Assembly (NCBI RefSeq): GCF_001187845.1
Contig: NZ_CP012160.1
Span: 2,790,001-2,854,000 of the forward strand
DNA length: 64,000 bases
Origin: Octadecabacter temperatus
GTDB lineage: Bacteria > Pseudomonadota > Alphaproteobacteria > Rhodobacterales > Rhodobacteraceae
Direction: 5' to 3'
The translations under genes and the position numbers were made by a program. Below the pieces are notes generated by a model, which saw nothing but the letters and a program-made list of their open reading frames with translations, did no database searches and was not told where the DNA came from. Below, piece by piece: positions 32,877 to 41,331 of the stretch. The stretch's first letter is position 1. The number at the start of each line of letters is the position of its first letter.

Positions 32877-33434
32877 GTGAAGCAGTCGTCTCCACAGATA
32901 TCCGATCTGACGGCCGCAATGATTGCCGTTCGCAATGATCGGGACCGCGATGCCTTTGCACTTTTGTTTGATCATTTTGCACCTCGGCTGAAGGGGTTCA
33001 TCATGCGCACTGGCACGGGATCAGGACAAGCAGAAGAGATCGTGCAAGATGTCATGCTGACCGTTTGGCGCAAGGCCGACCAATTCGATCCTGAGCGCGC
33101 ACAGGTGTCAGCATGGGTCTACCAAATCACGCGAAACCGCCAAATCGATGTGATCCGTAAGGAAAATAAGCCGCTACCGGAAGAACTGGGCGAAGACCCA
33201 AGCGCAGAACCCGACGCCAGCCAAATATTGGCCGTCGAGCAAGAGGCTGGTCAGTTGAAAGGCGCACTAGAGCGATTGAAGCCGGATCAGCGCGAAATGA
33301 TTGAAAAGGCTTATTTGGGTGAGCTCACACATCAAGAGATCAGCACCCAAACCGGACTGCCGCTTGGAACCATCAAGTCCCGCATTCGTCTGGGCCTTGA
33401 AAAGCTACGTCACGAGTTAAAGGAATTACGATAA
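32877..33434 (+). CDS. rpoE: ECF sigma factor RpoE (singlet-oxygen response)
   Basis: A 185-residue group-4 sigma factor: region 2 at about 28-95 (AFALLFDHFAPRLKGF, AEEIVQDVMLTVWRKA, AWVYQITRNRQIDVIRK) and region 4 at about 125-180 (LKPDQREMIEKAYLGELTHQEISTQTGLPLGTIKSRI order). The GTG start at 32877 was chosen because it gives the N-terminal length of Rhodobacter RpoE, and because the upstream ATG at 32802 lies within a few bases of the predicted transcription start. AAAGGA precedes it. One base separates it from chrR, its anti-sigma partner. Confidence 0.92.
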   Translation: MKQSSPQISDLTAAMIAVRNDRDRDAFALLFDHFAPRLKGFIMRTGTGSGQAEEIVQDVMLTVWRKADQFDPERAQVSAWVYQITRNRQIDVIRKENKPLPEELGEDPSAEPDASQILAVEQEAGQLKGALERLKPDQREMIEKAYLGELTHQEISTQTGLPLGTIKSRIRLGLEKLRHELKELR

Positions 33435-33435
33435 G

Positions 33436-34071
33436 ATGACGACTATTACCCACCATGCCCCCGATGCCCTGCTGGCGGCCTATGCTGGAGGAAGCCTGCC
33501 GAAGCCCTTTGCCTTGGCCGTGGCCGCACATATATCGCTGTGCTTGGACTGTCGTGCGGCTTACGAAGCCCATCTCGCCACTGGAGGCGCGGTCCTAGAG
33601 TCGACCAGCAGCGAAGCTGTGTCGGAAGGACTGAAGTCCAATGTGCTTGATCTATTGGACGCACCAGTTACCGAGAAACCAGTTTACCAGCGTTCAGGGG
33701 CTTTCCCAGGTCCAGTGATGGAAGCGCTGAAAGGCAAGCCGCCGCGTTGGAAATCGCTCGGGATGGGGGTCCGTCAGAGTATTCTGTCGGACGGGCGCGA
33801 TGGTTCTGTTCGCCTTCTTTATATCCCGCCAGGTCGCGCGGTTCCGGATCACAGCCACAACGGTTTGGAATTGACGCTGGTTCTGCAAGGCAGTTTCAGC
33901 GATGAAACCGGACGGTTCGGTGTTGGTGATCTTGAAGTTGCAGATCAAACTTTAGAACACACACCGATTGCCGATGCTGGCGCGCCATGCATTTGCTTGG
34001 CGGCCACGGATGCGCCTTTGCGGTTCAATTCGTTTGTCCCGCGATTGCTGCAGCCGCTGTTTCGGATTTAG
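33436..34071 (+). CDS. chrR: Zinc anti-sigma factor ChrR
   Basis: ChrR binds and inhibits RpoE and releases it when singlet oxygen is present. The 211-residue protein has the N-terminal zinc site with His6/His7, His32, Cys36 and Cys39 (HISLCLDC). A C-terminal cupin has ligands His139, His141, Glu145 and His175 (PDHSHNGLELTLVLQGSF; LEHTPI). These match the spacing known for Rhodobacter ChrR. All metal ligands are intact, so it should be functional. Transcribed with rpoE, followed by a strong terminator. Confidence 0.95.
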   Translation: MTTITHHAPDALLAAYAGGSLPKPFALAVAAHISLCLDCRAAYEAHLATGGAVLESTSSEAVSEGLKSNVLDLLDAPVTEKPVYQRSGAFPGPVMEALKGKPPRWKSLGMGVRQSILSDGRDGSVRLLYIPPGRAVPDHSHNGLELTLVLQGSFSDETGRFGVGDLEVADQTLEHTPIADAGAPCICLAATDAPLRFNSFVPRLLQPLFRI

Positions 34072-34102
34072 CACACACTAAGTGACACGTGATCGACTAG
34101 AG

Positions 34103-34137
34103 AAGCCACCGAATTTTCGGTGGCTTTTTGTTTTTTT
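34103..34137 (+). terminator. Terminator of rpoE-chrR
   Basis: AAGCCACCGAA and TTCGGTGGCTT make an eleven-base perfect stem with a two-base spacer, followed by TTTTTGTTTTTTT. It is the clearest intrinsic terminator in the window. Confidence 0.96.
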
Positions 34138-34264
34138 ACAATAACTTAACCCAAAACCCTCACGTTTTTGTGACTAAGTGAACCAAGCCTGATCGCCCTG
34201 CGTAACCTTTGTACGAAACGCAAATCAGAACGGACATGATCGTCCAGCAACACGGAGAATGAAG

Positions 34265-34780
34265 ATGAAAATGAACCTGAAAGCCACCGCTGCCGCCCTA
34301 ACACTCAGCCTATCTGCCGCTGCAGTGAATGCCGAGACTATCGTTGAAATCGCTGCAGGCGATGAACGCTTTTCAACCCTTGTAGCCGCAGTCACTGCCG
34401 CCGGCCTCGTCGACACGCTATCGGGCCCAGGTCCATTCACTGTTTACGCGCCGGTAAATGATGCATTCGCAGCGCTGCCGGAGGGTACCGTTGAGACACT
34501 TCTGCTTCCCGAGAATAAGGATCAACTAACCAATGTGTTGCTGTATCATGTTGATGACCGGAAATTGTCCGCAAACATGATCCCCGCTGGATCTAACTAC
34601 TTCCGCCCAATCCTAGACAGCGAACGCCTTTGCATCACGGCTGGCAGTGGCGGCGTGACGATCGCTGATGGAACGGGCGAAATGGCAAATGTCGTCATCG
34701 CCGACATTATGGCTGACAATGGTGTTATCCACGTTATCGACAAAGTCCTTCTGCCGGGCACGCGCCCAGCCTGCCACTAA
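34265..34780 (+). CDS. Secreted fasciclin-domain protein
   Basis: The 171-residue protein has a signal peptide (MKMNLKATAAALTLSLSAAAVNA) and a single FAS1 domain: FSTLVAAVTAAGLVDTL, GPGPFTVYAPVNDAFAAL, LLYHVDDRKLSANM and the final ADNGVIHVIDKVLLP. FAS1 domains mediate adhesion or matrix contacts. Three ATGs lie in phase; the one at 34265 is seven bases after CGGAG. I recall fasciclin genes among RpoE-dependent genes of Rhodobacter, and a loose TGATCG lies upstream, but no clear sigma-E promoter is seen. Confidence 0.9.
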   Translation: MKMNLKATAAALTLSLSAAAVNAETIVEIAAGDERFSTLVAAVTAAGLVDTLSGPGPFTVYAPVNDAFAALPEGTVETLLLPENKDQLTNVLLYHVDDRKLSANMIPAGSNYFRPILDSERLCITAGSGGVTIADGTGEMANVVIADIMADNGVIHVIDKVLLPGTRPACH

Positions 34781-34788
34781 TTCAAGAT

Positions 34789-34815
34789 GGCACCCTGCTG
34801 CACAAGCAGGGTGCC
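34789..34815 (+). terminator. Hairpin after the fasciclin gene
   Basis: GGCACCCTGCT and AGCAGGGTGCC form a perfect eleven-base stem with a five-base loop eight bases past the stop. The T-tract is missing (ACCCAAACAGTTTTG), so it may be a weak terminator or 3'-end stabiliser. Confidence 0.7.
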
Positions 34816-35351
34816 CACCCAAACAGTTTTGTTAAGGCAAAGCCAACACATGAACAGACGCAACGCGATCCTGATCAAAAACCGGATGCATCAAGGATGG
34901 CGGTATCATCTTGTTCAGTATGCTTGCGGGATGCTTGCGGGATGCTTGCGGGATGCTTGCGGGATGCTTGCGGGATGCTTGCGGGATGCTTGCGGGAAAT
35001 TCACTTTGAATTTCCTTCTTTCTACTCTCCCCTGAAATGTTTGAGATGGGGATGTTTTAGGACGCCTGATTAGACGATTTTCGAGGCTCCCTCCCCGACA
35101 ACGAACCGTGACGCAAACCCCACCGAAGTCCGTTCAGCGAACAAAGCCCACATTGGATAAGCACTGTCGACGGAATTGTAAATTTGGGCGCCAAGCCGCC
35201 ATTACTTACGGTGTTGCGGCGACCTATTTGGTGATGCCCCGCCCAACCTGTTTCTCGGAGTGTGTGGGTTGTTCTGGTCCTGCGGATGCTCAGTTGCATT
35301 ACACCACCTCGCGACCTTATATCAGAGTTAAGAATTTATGGAGTGTTCCGC
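34816..35351. other. Gene-free stretch upstream of accA
   Basis: Apart from the 11-bp repeat array I find no gene I would defend. Short frames exist on both strands (for example through the repeats, and 35057-35299 on the minus strand), but their translations look random and lack ribosome sites of quality. The accA promoter should lie in the last 150 bases. Confidence 0.6.
34920..34996. repeat. Seven perfect tandem copies of an 11-bp unit
   Basis: ATGCTTGCGGG is repeated seven times without a single mismatch, then breaks off into AAATTCACTTTG. All phases of a 33-base superunit are open, so the array does not by itself rule coding in or out. Perfect identity points to recent expansion by slippage. 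Confidence 0.97.
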
Positions 35352-36314
35352 ATGACAAACTACCTCGACTTCGAAAAGCCGCTTGCTGAGATTGAAGGCA
35401 AAGCTGCCGAACTGCGGGCAATGGCCCGTATGAACGAAGATATGGACGTCGAGGCCGAGGCGCAGGCGCTTGATAAGAAGGCGGCGGATTTGCTGGTCAG
35501 CCTCTACAAAGACCTCACGCCATGGCGCAAATGCCAGATCGCGCGTCATGCCGATCGCCCGCACTGCAAAGACTACATCGAGGCGTTGTTTACAGAATAC
35601 ACGCCACTGGCGGGTGACCGGAATTTTGCTGATGACCACGCGGTTATGGGTGGTTTGGCGCGCCTTGATGGCCGCCCTGTCATGGTGATCGGCCATGAAA
35701 AGGGCAACGACACCAAATCCCGCATTGAGCGCAATTTCGGCATGGCGCGGCCTGAAGGGTATCGCAAGGCGATCCGCCTGATGGATATGGCAGAACGTTT
35801 TGGCCTGCCTGTTATTACGCTGGTCGACACGCCCGGTGCATATCCGGGTAAGGGTGCCGAAGAACGCGGCCAGTCCGAGGCAATTGCGCGATCTACCCAG
35901 AAATGTCTGCAACTGACTGTCCCACTGGTGAGCGTAATCATCGGTGAAGGTGGGTCTGGTGGCGCCGTGGCCTTTGCCACAGCGAACCGCGTCGCGATGC
36001 TGCAGCATTCCGTGTATTCCGTGATCTCACCTGAAGGCTGTGCGAGCATCTTGTGGAAAGACGCCGAGAAGATGCGCGAAGCGGCGGAAGCGTTGCGTTT
36101 GACCGCGCAGAATCTGAAAGAGCTTGGCGTGTGTGACCGCATCATTGACGAGCCAACAGGTGGCGCGCATCGCCATAAGACCGCAGCGATTGACGGTGTT
36201 GGTGCCGCGCTCAATTCAATGCTGAACGAGCTTGAAGGTAAAAGCCCAGAGGCACTGCGCCAGTCGCGTCGTCAAAAGTACCTCGACCTTGGTCAAAAAG
36301 GGCTTGCCGCTTGA
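35352..36314 (+). CDS. accA: Acetyl-CoA carboxylase carboxyltransferase subunit alpha
   Basis: AccA pairs with AccD to move carboxyl from biotin to acetyl-CoA, the first step of fatty acid synthesis. The 320-residue protein starts [22 protein letters not shown] and has the crotonase-fold blocks [40 protein letters not shown] and [15 protein letters not shown]. The ATG at 35352 has ATGGAGTGTTCCGC upstream, and an upstream extension is not conserved. A secreted unknown overlaps its stop codon. Confidence 0.97.
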   Translation: MTNYLDFEKPLAEIEGKAAELRAMARMNEDMDVEAEAQALDKKAADLLVSLYKDLTPWRKCQIARHADRPHCKDYIEALFTEYTPLAGDRNFADDHAVMGGLARLDGRPVMVIGHEKGNDTKSRIERNFGMARPEGYRKAIRLMDMAERFGLPVITLVDTPGAYPGKGAEERGQSEAIARSTQKCLQLTVPLVSVIIGEGGSGGAVAFATANRVAMLQHSVYSVISPEGCASILWKDAEKMREAAEALRLTAQNLKELGVCDRIIDEPTGGAHRHKTAAIDGVGAALNSMLNELEGKSPEALRQSRRQKYLDLGQKGLAA

Positions 36315-36805
36315 TCCGCAGCCTCGCAGCTTTGATCTTGTCAGCGCAAGCGGCGTCGGCGGGTGGATTGATGGACCGCACGGTGACGTTTGGTGTGTTG
36401 GCGTACGACGAAAACGAGGTTCCGATCTATGTCGGTGAGCGCCACCCTGCTGTCGTGACCAACAGCGTCGAATATGGGCTGGGGCCTGAGGGAAGCCAGA
36501 ACGGTTGGGACATCGTGCCAGCCATCATCGACATCCGCGACCAAAAGATCATCGTGACCTATCCGGACACGGTTGGTGGCATTTTCCCAGAACCAGAATT
36601 CAATGGCTATGTTTTGGATTTCCTGACCGATTGCGTGTTGTTCAACGGTGCGGGTCAGGACCTTGAGAATTCGACCGTTGAGCTGGCCGATGACGCGATT
36701 TTTGTTGAAGGCTCAAAACTGTACGTCGATATGGCGGGCCAAGAGTTTGGGCCGCAAACGTTTATCGTGGTTGATGTGGACGTTGCGGATTGTCCGCTGA
36801 GCTAG
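36311..36805 (+). CDS. Secreted hypothetical protein, 164 aa
   Basis: A TTG start overlapping the accA stop (TTGA) gives a convincing signal peptide, [17 protein letters not shown], followed by a beta-rich domain with two cysteines (TDCVLF, VADCPLS). The next ATG would begin after the signal, so I prefer TTG. I do not recognise the family. It is translationally coupled to accA and its 3' end overlaps the convergent gene by four bases. Probably periplasmic. Confidence 0.7.
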   Translation: MIRSLAALILSAQAASAGGLMDRTVTFGVLAYDENEVPIYVGERHPAVVTNSVEYGLGPEGSQNGWDIVPAIIDIRDQKIIVTYPDTVGGIFPEPEFNGYVLDFLTDCVLFNGAGQDLENSTVELADDAIFVEGSKLYVDMAGQEFGPQTFIVVDVDVADCPLS

Positions 36806-37362
36806 TTCGCGTCGCCGACGACCATGACCGATGACACGCGCGCGGGTCGGGCTACCATAACCACACGTAGCCCCTCGAATGGGTCGCGGTCCGCGCTGTA
36901 CCAGCCAATCGTTCGGGGACCATCCGTGAGAACATCAACCTCGGGGACCAAGGGTTCGGCGGTTGCAATCACGTCTGTGTAGCGCGCGATGAAGCCATCC
37001 GGTTCCACAACAAAACCTTCAACCGAGTTTTCAGTATAGCTGACTTCGACGATACAGACCCGCAGCTGGCTGGTCGGGTCATTAGGGTTTTCGGCTTCGC
37101 CCCATTCCGCGACAAAACGGTTGTTTTCGAGAATGGCAGCACCAGCATTTTCCAGATTTTCTGACACCTCCACTTCGTCATAAACCCCAGGGGTGCGGCC
37201 GATGTCTGTGAAAGGGGTCTCGCCCGTTTGTACGTAAGGCAAGCAGTGGTCGGACAGGTAGGTGCTAAGCAGATCATCACCTGTGACGGTGGTCAGCACG
37301 TTAAATGCATAGACCCCAAGCCCCGCAACGCCTGCGCCCACTAAAAATCCTGCGAGTTTCAT
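36802..37362 (-). CDS. Membrane-anchored or secreted hypothetical protein
   Basis: This protein starts MKLAGFLVGAGVAGLGVYAFNVLTT, a signal or single N-terminal membrane anchor, followed by about 155 periplasmic residues with two cysteines (DHCLPY, VCIVEV). Family not recognised. The ATG at 37362 overlaps the flavoprotein stop (TAATG), which sets the start. It is the last gene of the ftsE-ftsX-plsC unit and convergent with the accA-linked gene. Confidence 0.7.
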   Translation of the reverse strand: MKLAGFLVGAGVAGLGVYAFNVLTTVTGDDLLSTYLSDHCLPYVQTGETPFTDIGRTPGVYDEVEVSENLENAGAAILENNRFVAEWGEAENPNDPTSQLRVCIVEVSYTENSVEGFVVEPDGFIARYTDVIATAEPLVPEVDVLTDGPRTIGWYSADRDPFEGLRVVMVARPARVSSVMVVGDAN

Positions 37363-37961
37363 TACCACATCCGCCCTTTTGCGTATTCGGCATAGCCGTC
37401 GTCATAACCCTGTGCGTCGAACTCGGCCTGTTGTTCTTTGAGCAATTGACCCGCTGTTGGCAGGTCAGTTACGGGATCGCCTGTCCACAGTTCTGATCGC
37501 ATGATTGCTTTGGCGCATTGAAAATACGCCTCACCAACGGTTATGACGATGACAGATTTTGGGTGCTTTTTGTTTTGCTCAAAGCTGTGCGTGACGTCTG
37601 GATCATCAGACAAAACCGCTGTGCCGTTCACGCGGATCACATTGGCAGAACCGGGCACCATGAACATCAGGCTGACACGCCCGTCGCGCACGATATTGCG
37701 TAGGCTATCGATGCGGTTGTTGCCGCGCCAATCGGGAAGCCAGAGGGTTTTGTCGTCCACCAAACGTACCACGGGGCCAACGTCCCCACGCGGGCTGCCG
37801 TCAGACCCTTCAGGGCCAACAGTCGTCAGGACACAGAACCGCGCCGTGTTGATCCATGTGGCGTAATGCGGGGTTATGCGCTTGACGACTTTGGTCAGTG
37901 ATGCCGGAACGGCCGCGTCATAAAGCGTTTCAAGTGCGTCGATGGTATCTACTGTTTTCAT
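37362..37961 (-). CDS. Pyridoxamine 5'-phosphate oxidase-related FMN protein
   Basis: The 199-residue protein has the split-barrel features of PPOX flavoproteins: ARFCVLTTVGPEGSDGSPRGD, VRLVDDKTLWLPDWRGNNRIDSLRNI and VSLMFMVPGSANVIRVNGTAVLS. It resembles the MSMEG_1061-type group rather than PdxH itself, so the substrate is unknown. ATGA overlap with plsC upstream places it in the ftsEX operon. Confidence 0.88.
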   Translation of the reverse strand: MKTVDTIDALETLYDAAVPASLTKVVKRITPHYATWINTARFCVLTTVGPEGSDGSPRGDVGPVVRLVDDKTLWLPDWRGNNRIDSLRNIVRDGRVSLMFMVPGSANVIRVNGTAVLSDDPDVTHSFEQNKKHPKSVIVITVGEAYFQCAKAIMRSELWTGDPVTDLPTAGQLLKEQQAEFDAQGYDDGYAEYAKGRMW

Positions 37962-38695
37962 TCTTCGATCGCGGTAAAACCGGCCTCTCGCATTAACTCG
38001 TTAGAACGACCCTCAACAGTTTGTTCGAGGATTTTCATGAACTCAGCTGTGTCCAAGCCCGCTGGGATACGCGGTAGGAATTCGACCACAGCCACACCTG
38101 GTTTGCGGTAGATGCCACGCTTGGGCCAGAACACCCCAACGTTGGCGGCAACTGGAACGCAATCTTGGCCGAGTTCCTTATACAGAACCCCTGTGCCAAT
38201 TTTGTATGGGGCTTTAACGCCTGGCGCGATGCGGGTGCCTTGGCTGTAGATAATCAATTGACCGGGGAACAAACGCCCTGCCGAAACATCCGCGATCATC
38301 TTTTTGATCGCCGCGCCACGCTTGCCGCGTTTGACTGGGATACACCCGACACGCAGGCCGAATTGCCCGACAACGGGGGCATATTTCAGGATGTCCTTCA
38401 TGATGAAGCGGCCAGCAGGGATGCCCCCATAGATCATCAACACATCAAGGAACGACTGGTGCTTGGCCGCGATCAAGACTTCATCCTGTGGGGGCGTGCC
38501 GCGCACTTCGCATTTCAGACCAATGAGCCACCCTGCGAGCCATGTGATGAACCAACAATAAGACCGGCAGCAAAGGTACGCGTATTTGCGCGAAATGATC
38601 GCCGGAATTGCAAACACAATGCCCCAAGGGAGCAGCGCGAAGTACATTATGACGATGAAAATCAGGGACCGGACCCATTGGATGGCGTAGCTCAT
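37958..38695 (-). CDS. 1-acyl-sn-glycerol-3-phosphate acyltransferase (PlsC-type)
   Basis: The 245-residue protein has membrane helices near 8-35 and the acyltransferase motif KHQSFLD (His79 and Asp84). It also has RFIMKDILKYAPVVGQFG, GCIPVKRGKRGAAIKKM and the later IIYSQGTRIAPG block. It converts lysophosphatidic acid to phosphatidic acid. The ATG at 38695 overlaps the ftsX stop (ATGA). Coupling to ftsEX is an unusual but plausible link of division and membrane supply. Confidence 0.93.
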   Translation of the reverse strand: MSYAIQWVRSLIFIVIMYFALLPWGIVFAIPAIISRKYAYLCCRSYCWFITWLAGWLIGLKCEVRGTPPQDEVLIAAKHQSFLDVLMIYGGIPAGRFIMKDILKYAPVVGQFGLRVGCIPVKRGKRGAAIKKMIADVSAGRLFPGQLIIYSQGTRIAPGVKAPYKIGTGVLYKELGQDCVPVAANVGVFWPKRGIYRKPGVAVVEFLPRIPAGLDTAEFMKILEQTVEGRSNELMREAGFTAIEE

Positions 38696-39594
38696 GATTG
38701 TTCCTTTAATGTGCGCAGGGCAGCTTGGCGGGTCGCGACAAAGGCCACGAGCGCCGCAAGAATGGGAATGACCAGCGGCCAAAGCCAATGCCAGCCCTGA
38801 AAACCAAGGCCCGTTAGGAAACCGCCAGCCGCATCAGCACTGGGCAGCAACATGACCGCAAGCGTGCCGAGAAACGTGCCCACCGCGGCACCGATCAACG
38901 CGCGAAGGGTAAAGCGGCGTACAAAGGCGCGGGCAATGTAGATATCTTGTGCCCCGACAAGGCGCATGACGCGGATGACTTGGGAATTGGCCGCAAGGGC
39001 TGCGTTCGCAGCCAGTGTAATCATCGCAGCCGTCGCCCCCGCAATCAAAAGCATCGACACAAAACCCAACAGGCGCAACCGAGAGGCGGCCTCGACCAAT
39101 GGTTCACGCCAACGGGTATGATCATCGAGCACAGCACCGGGGACCTCGGCTTGTAGGCGGGCACGCAGGCCCGTTGAATCGAAGCCATCGCTGTCTTCAA
39201 TGATTTCGATAAGTTGTGGAACAGGCAGGGTTTCAATTGGCAGGTCTGGTCCGAACCACGGCGCCAGTAGTTCACGTTGTTCATCGTCCGTAAGAGGGCG
39301 CGCTTGGGCGATGCCCGGGGTTGATTGCAGAACCGTCAACGCCGCGCGTGTTTGCGCGTCCATCTGGTCTTGCGGCGCGGAAATACGCAACGTCGACGTT
39401 TTTGCAAGCTCAGCTGCCCAGCGATCAGATAGACGACCCGTCGCAAGGGAAAGCGCCAAGGCAAACACGGCCAAAAACGCCATTGCACCAGCGGTCAGCA
39501 ATGTCAGCCGTGCCGTGAACCCCGTAGGCGGAACGGCGCGGTCTGCTTGCGGGTCACCAGCGAGGAGTTCGAAAAGACGATTCAGGGTTTCCAT
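38692..39594 (-). CDS. ftsX: Cell division protein FtsX
   Basis: FtsX is the membrane part of the FtsEX ABC-type complex that activates septal peptidoglycan hydrolases. The 300-residue protein has a first helix (about 28-52), a large periplasmic domain (55-165), and three C-terminal helices (about 172-200, 225-250 and 265-290) in the usual FtsX layout. It overlaps ftsE by one base (TAATG). No EnvC-like gene is in the window. Confidence 0.93.
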   Translation of the reverse strand: METLNRLFELLAGDPQADRAVPPTGFTARLTLLTAGAMAFLAVFALALSLATGRLSDRWAAELAKTSTLRISAPQDQMDAQTRAALTVLQSTPGIAQARPLTDDEQRELLAPWFGPDLPIETLPVPQLIEIIEDSDGFDSTGLRARLQAEVPGAVLDDHTRWREPLVEAASRLRLLGFVSMLLIAGATAAMITLAANAALAANSQVIRVMRLVGAQDIYIARAFVRRFTLRALIGAAVGTFLGTLAVMLLPSADAAGGFLTGLGFQGWHWLWPLVIPILAALVAFVATRQAALRTLKEQS

Positions 39595-40265
39595 TAGATG
39601 TCCGCCCCCGCCAGCTGCAAACGGCGATCTTTCAGGCGCAAGACCCGCGCAGAAACCTGTGCTTTGGCCGCGCGGATCAGGCTGATGTCATGTGTCGCGA
39701 TAAGCACTGTCTTGCCCATTTTGTTCAGCTCAACCAACAACGACAAAAGACGTTGTGACATTTCCCAATCGACGTTTCCGGTCGGCTCGTCCGCCAAAAT
39801 AATTTCAGGCGACATAATGACAGCGCGGGCAAGGGCCGCACGCTGACGTTCACCACCAGAAAGCTGCGGCGGCAATTGCTGGGCTTGTTGGGACAGACCG
39901 ACCCAACCAAGCAAATCCGTTAGATCTGAGGAGGTTGTGTTATGGCCCGCCACCGACAACGGCAGCGCAATGTTTTCAGCAAGGGTCAGGTGATCAAGGA
40001 ACTGACAGTCCTGATGTACGACCCCGATACGGCGGCGTGTATGGGCGACATCATCGCGACTTAGAGCGCGCGCATCTTGCCCAAACAGGCGAACCTGCCC
40101 GCTTGTTGCGATCAATTCACCATAACAAAGTTTAAGAAGTGTGGTTTTTCCAGCACCCGACGGGCCGGTCAAAAAATGGAACGACCCAGCTGCCAGCTGC
40201 AAATTCAAGTCGGAGAATAGCTCTGCTCCGCCATAATTATAGGCCACATTGTCCAGCTCGATCAC
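39594..40265 (-). CDS. ftsE: Cell division ATP-binding protein FtsE
   Basis: ABC ATPase of 223 residues: Walker A in FLTGPSGAGKTTLLKL, Q-loop VVHQDCQFLDHLTLAENI, signature LSGGERQRAALARAV, Walker B IILADEPTGNVD and switch His (IATHDISL). All are intact. The start is a GTG; AAGGGGTTAG lies a little far upstream. First gene of ftsE-ftsX-plsC-flavoprotein-unknown, all joined by one- to four-base overlaps. Divergent from the zinc-ribbon gene over 175 bases. Confidence 0.94.
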   Translation of the reverse strand: MIELDNVAYNYGGAELFSDLNLQLAAGSFHFLTGPSGAGKTTLLKLCYGELIATSGQVRLFGQDARALSRDDVAHTRRRIGVVHQDCQFLDHLTLAENIALPLSVAGHNTTSSDLTDLLGWVGLSQQAQQLPPQLSGGERQRAALARAVIMSPEIILADEPTGNVDWEMSQRLLSLLVELNKMGKTVLIATHDISLIRAAKAQVSARVLRLKDRRLQLAGADI

Positions 40266-40440
40266 GGTGGTTCTAACCCCTTGGCCCTATTGTTTGTTTG
40301 GTTTTGGCGCAAACCAGCGCCACATGCAATCTGCGCGAAAAACACAGATACGGCAAAACCTTTGCGCTTACCCCTCAGGATCGGTAAGATTCTGCAAAGA
40401 ACGCGGGCAGAATGCCCGTTTGACGCTGGGGAAGACGAAA

Positions 40441-41328
40441 ATGCGGATGATTTGCCCGAATTGCGGCGCGCAGTACGAAGTCGCGGATGATGTGATTCCG
40501 GCGAGTGGACGTGATGTCCAATGTTCCAATTGCGGGCACACGTGGTTTGAACAACCAGGTGCTTCTGAGGCCGCCGAGCGCGGGGCGCCTATAGAAGCGC
40601 CAGCAGACCCAACGCCGCCCCCTGCCCCAGAGCCTGAAGTTGAAGCCGCGCCTGAACCTGAGGCCGAAAGCGAACCTGAGCCGGAGCCGGAACCAACAAC
40701 CGAGCCTGAGCCCGAACACCCCGCACCCCAACAACGTGAGATGGATCCGGAAGTGGCCGACATTCTGCGCGAAGAAGCGGAATTTGAGCAAGCAGCGCGT
40801 CAGGCCGAAGCCGACCCAATAGAAACGCAGCCCGATCTTGATTTGTCGCAAGACCCTGATGAGGACCGCCGCAGCCGCGAAGCGCGTGATCGGTTGGCGC
40901 GCCTACGTGGTGAACCAGAAGCAGCGGCAGCCGTCGGCGCGATGATGCAACAAGATGCCGAGGCCCCGCGCCGCGAGCTTTTGCCAGATATCGAAGAAAT
41001 TAATTCCTCATTGCGTCCAGAAGCCGGCCCCGAGGCTGTGGGTGATGAGTATGAGGAAGCCCGCCCACGCAGCGGTTTCCGCCGTGGTTTCATGCTGATC
41101 GTGATCCTCGCGCTGATCGCGCTGGCGGTTTACATCTTTGCGCCGCAAATCAGCGCCGCTGTTCCGCAAGCCGAACCCATTTTGACGTCCTACGTCGAGT
41201 GGGTAGACGGGCTGCGCATTTGGCTAGACGGAAAGATGCAGGGCTTTATCGATGGGGCAAGCGATGCGCCTGAGGTAACACCGGAACCAGCAGCTGAGCC
41301 CGTCGTCGAGCCAGCACCAGAAGGCTAA
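40441..41328 (+). CDS. Zinc-ribbon membrane protein with Pro/Glu-rich linker
   Basis: The 295-residue protein begins with an MJ0042-type zinc ribbon (Cys5, Cys8, Cys28, Cys31). A long Glu-Pro repeat region (about 50-100) follows, then an acidic helical part, one membrane helix at about 216-234, and a C-terminal Pro/Glu tail. Such proteins in alphaproteobacteria are usually unnamed; the zinc ribbon may bind nucleic acid or protein. The ATG at 40441 follows GGGGAAGACGAAA. It is convergent with the DUF4175 gene, three bases apart. Confidence 0.82.
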   Translation: MRMICPNCGAQYEVADDVIPASGRDVQCSNCGHTWFEQPGASEAAERGAPIEAPADPTPPPAPEPEVEAAPEPEAESEPEPEPEPTTEPEPEHPAPQQREMDPEVADILREEAEFEQAARQAEADPIETQPDLDLSQDPDEDRRSREARDRLARLRGEPEAAAAVGAMMQQDAEAPRRELLPDIEEINSSLRPEAGPEAVGDEYEEARPRSGFRRGFMLIVILALIALAVYIFAPQISAAVPQAEPILTSYVEWVDGLRIWLDGKMQGFIDGASDAPEVTPEPAAEPVVEPAPEG

Positions 41329-41331
41329 TCC

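Noticed and set aside
34920..34996. The repeat array as a CRISPR
   Set aside because: Units are 11 bases and directly contiguous, with no spacers and no cas genes in the window.
34787..35035. An 82-codon frame running through the 11-bp repeats
   Set aside because: The frame begins inside the fasciclin 3' hairpin region, has no ribosome site, and its only feature is the translated repeat. I treat the array as non-coding.
35057..35299. An 80-codon minus-strand frame upstream of accA
   Set aside because: Composition looks random, and there is no ribosome site and no recognisable motif.
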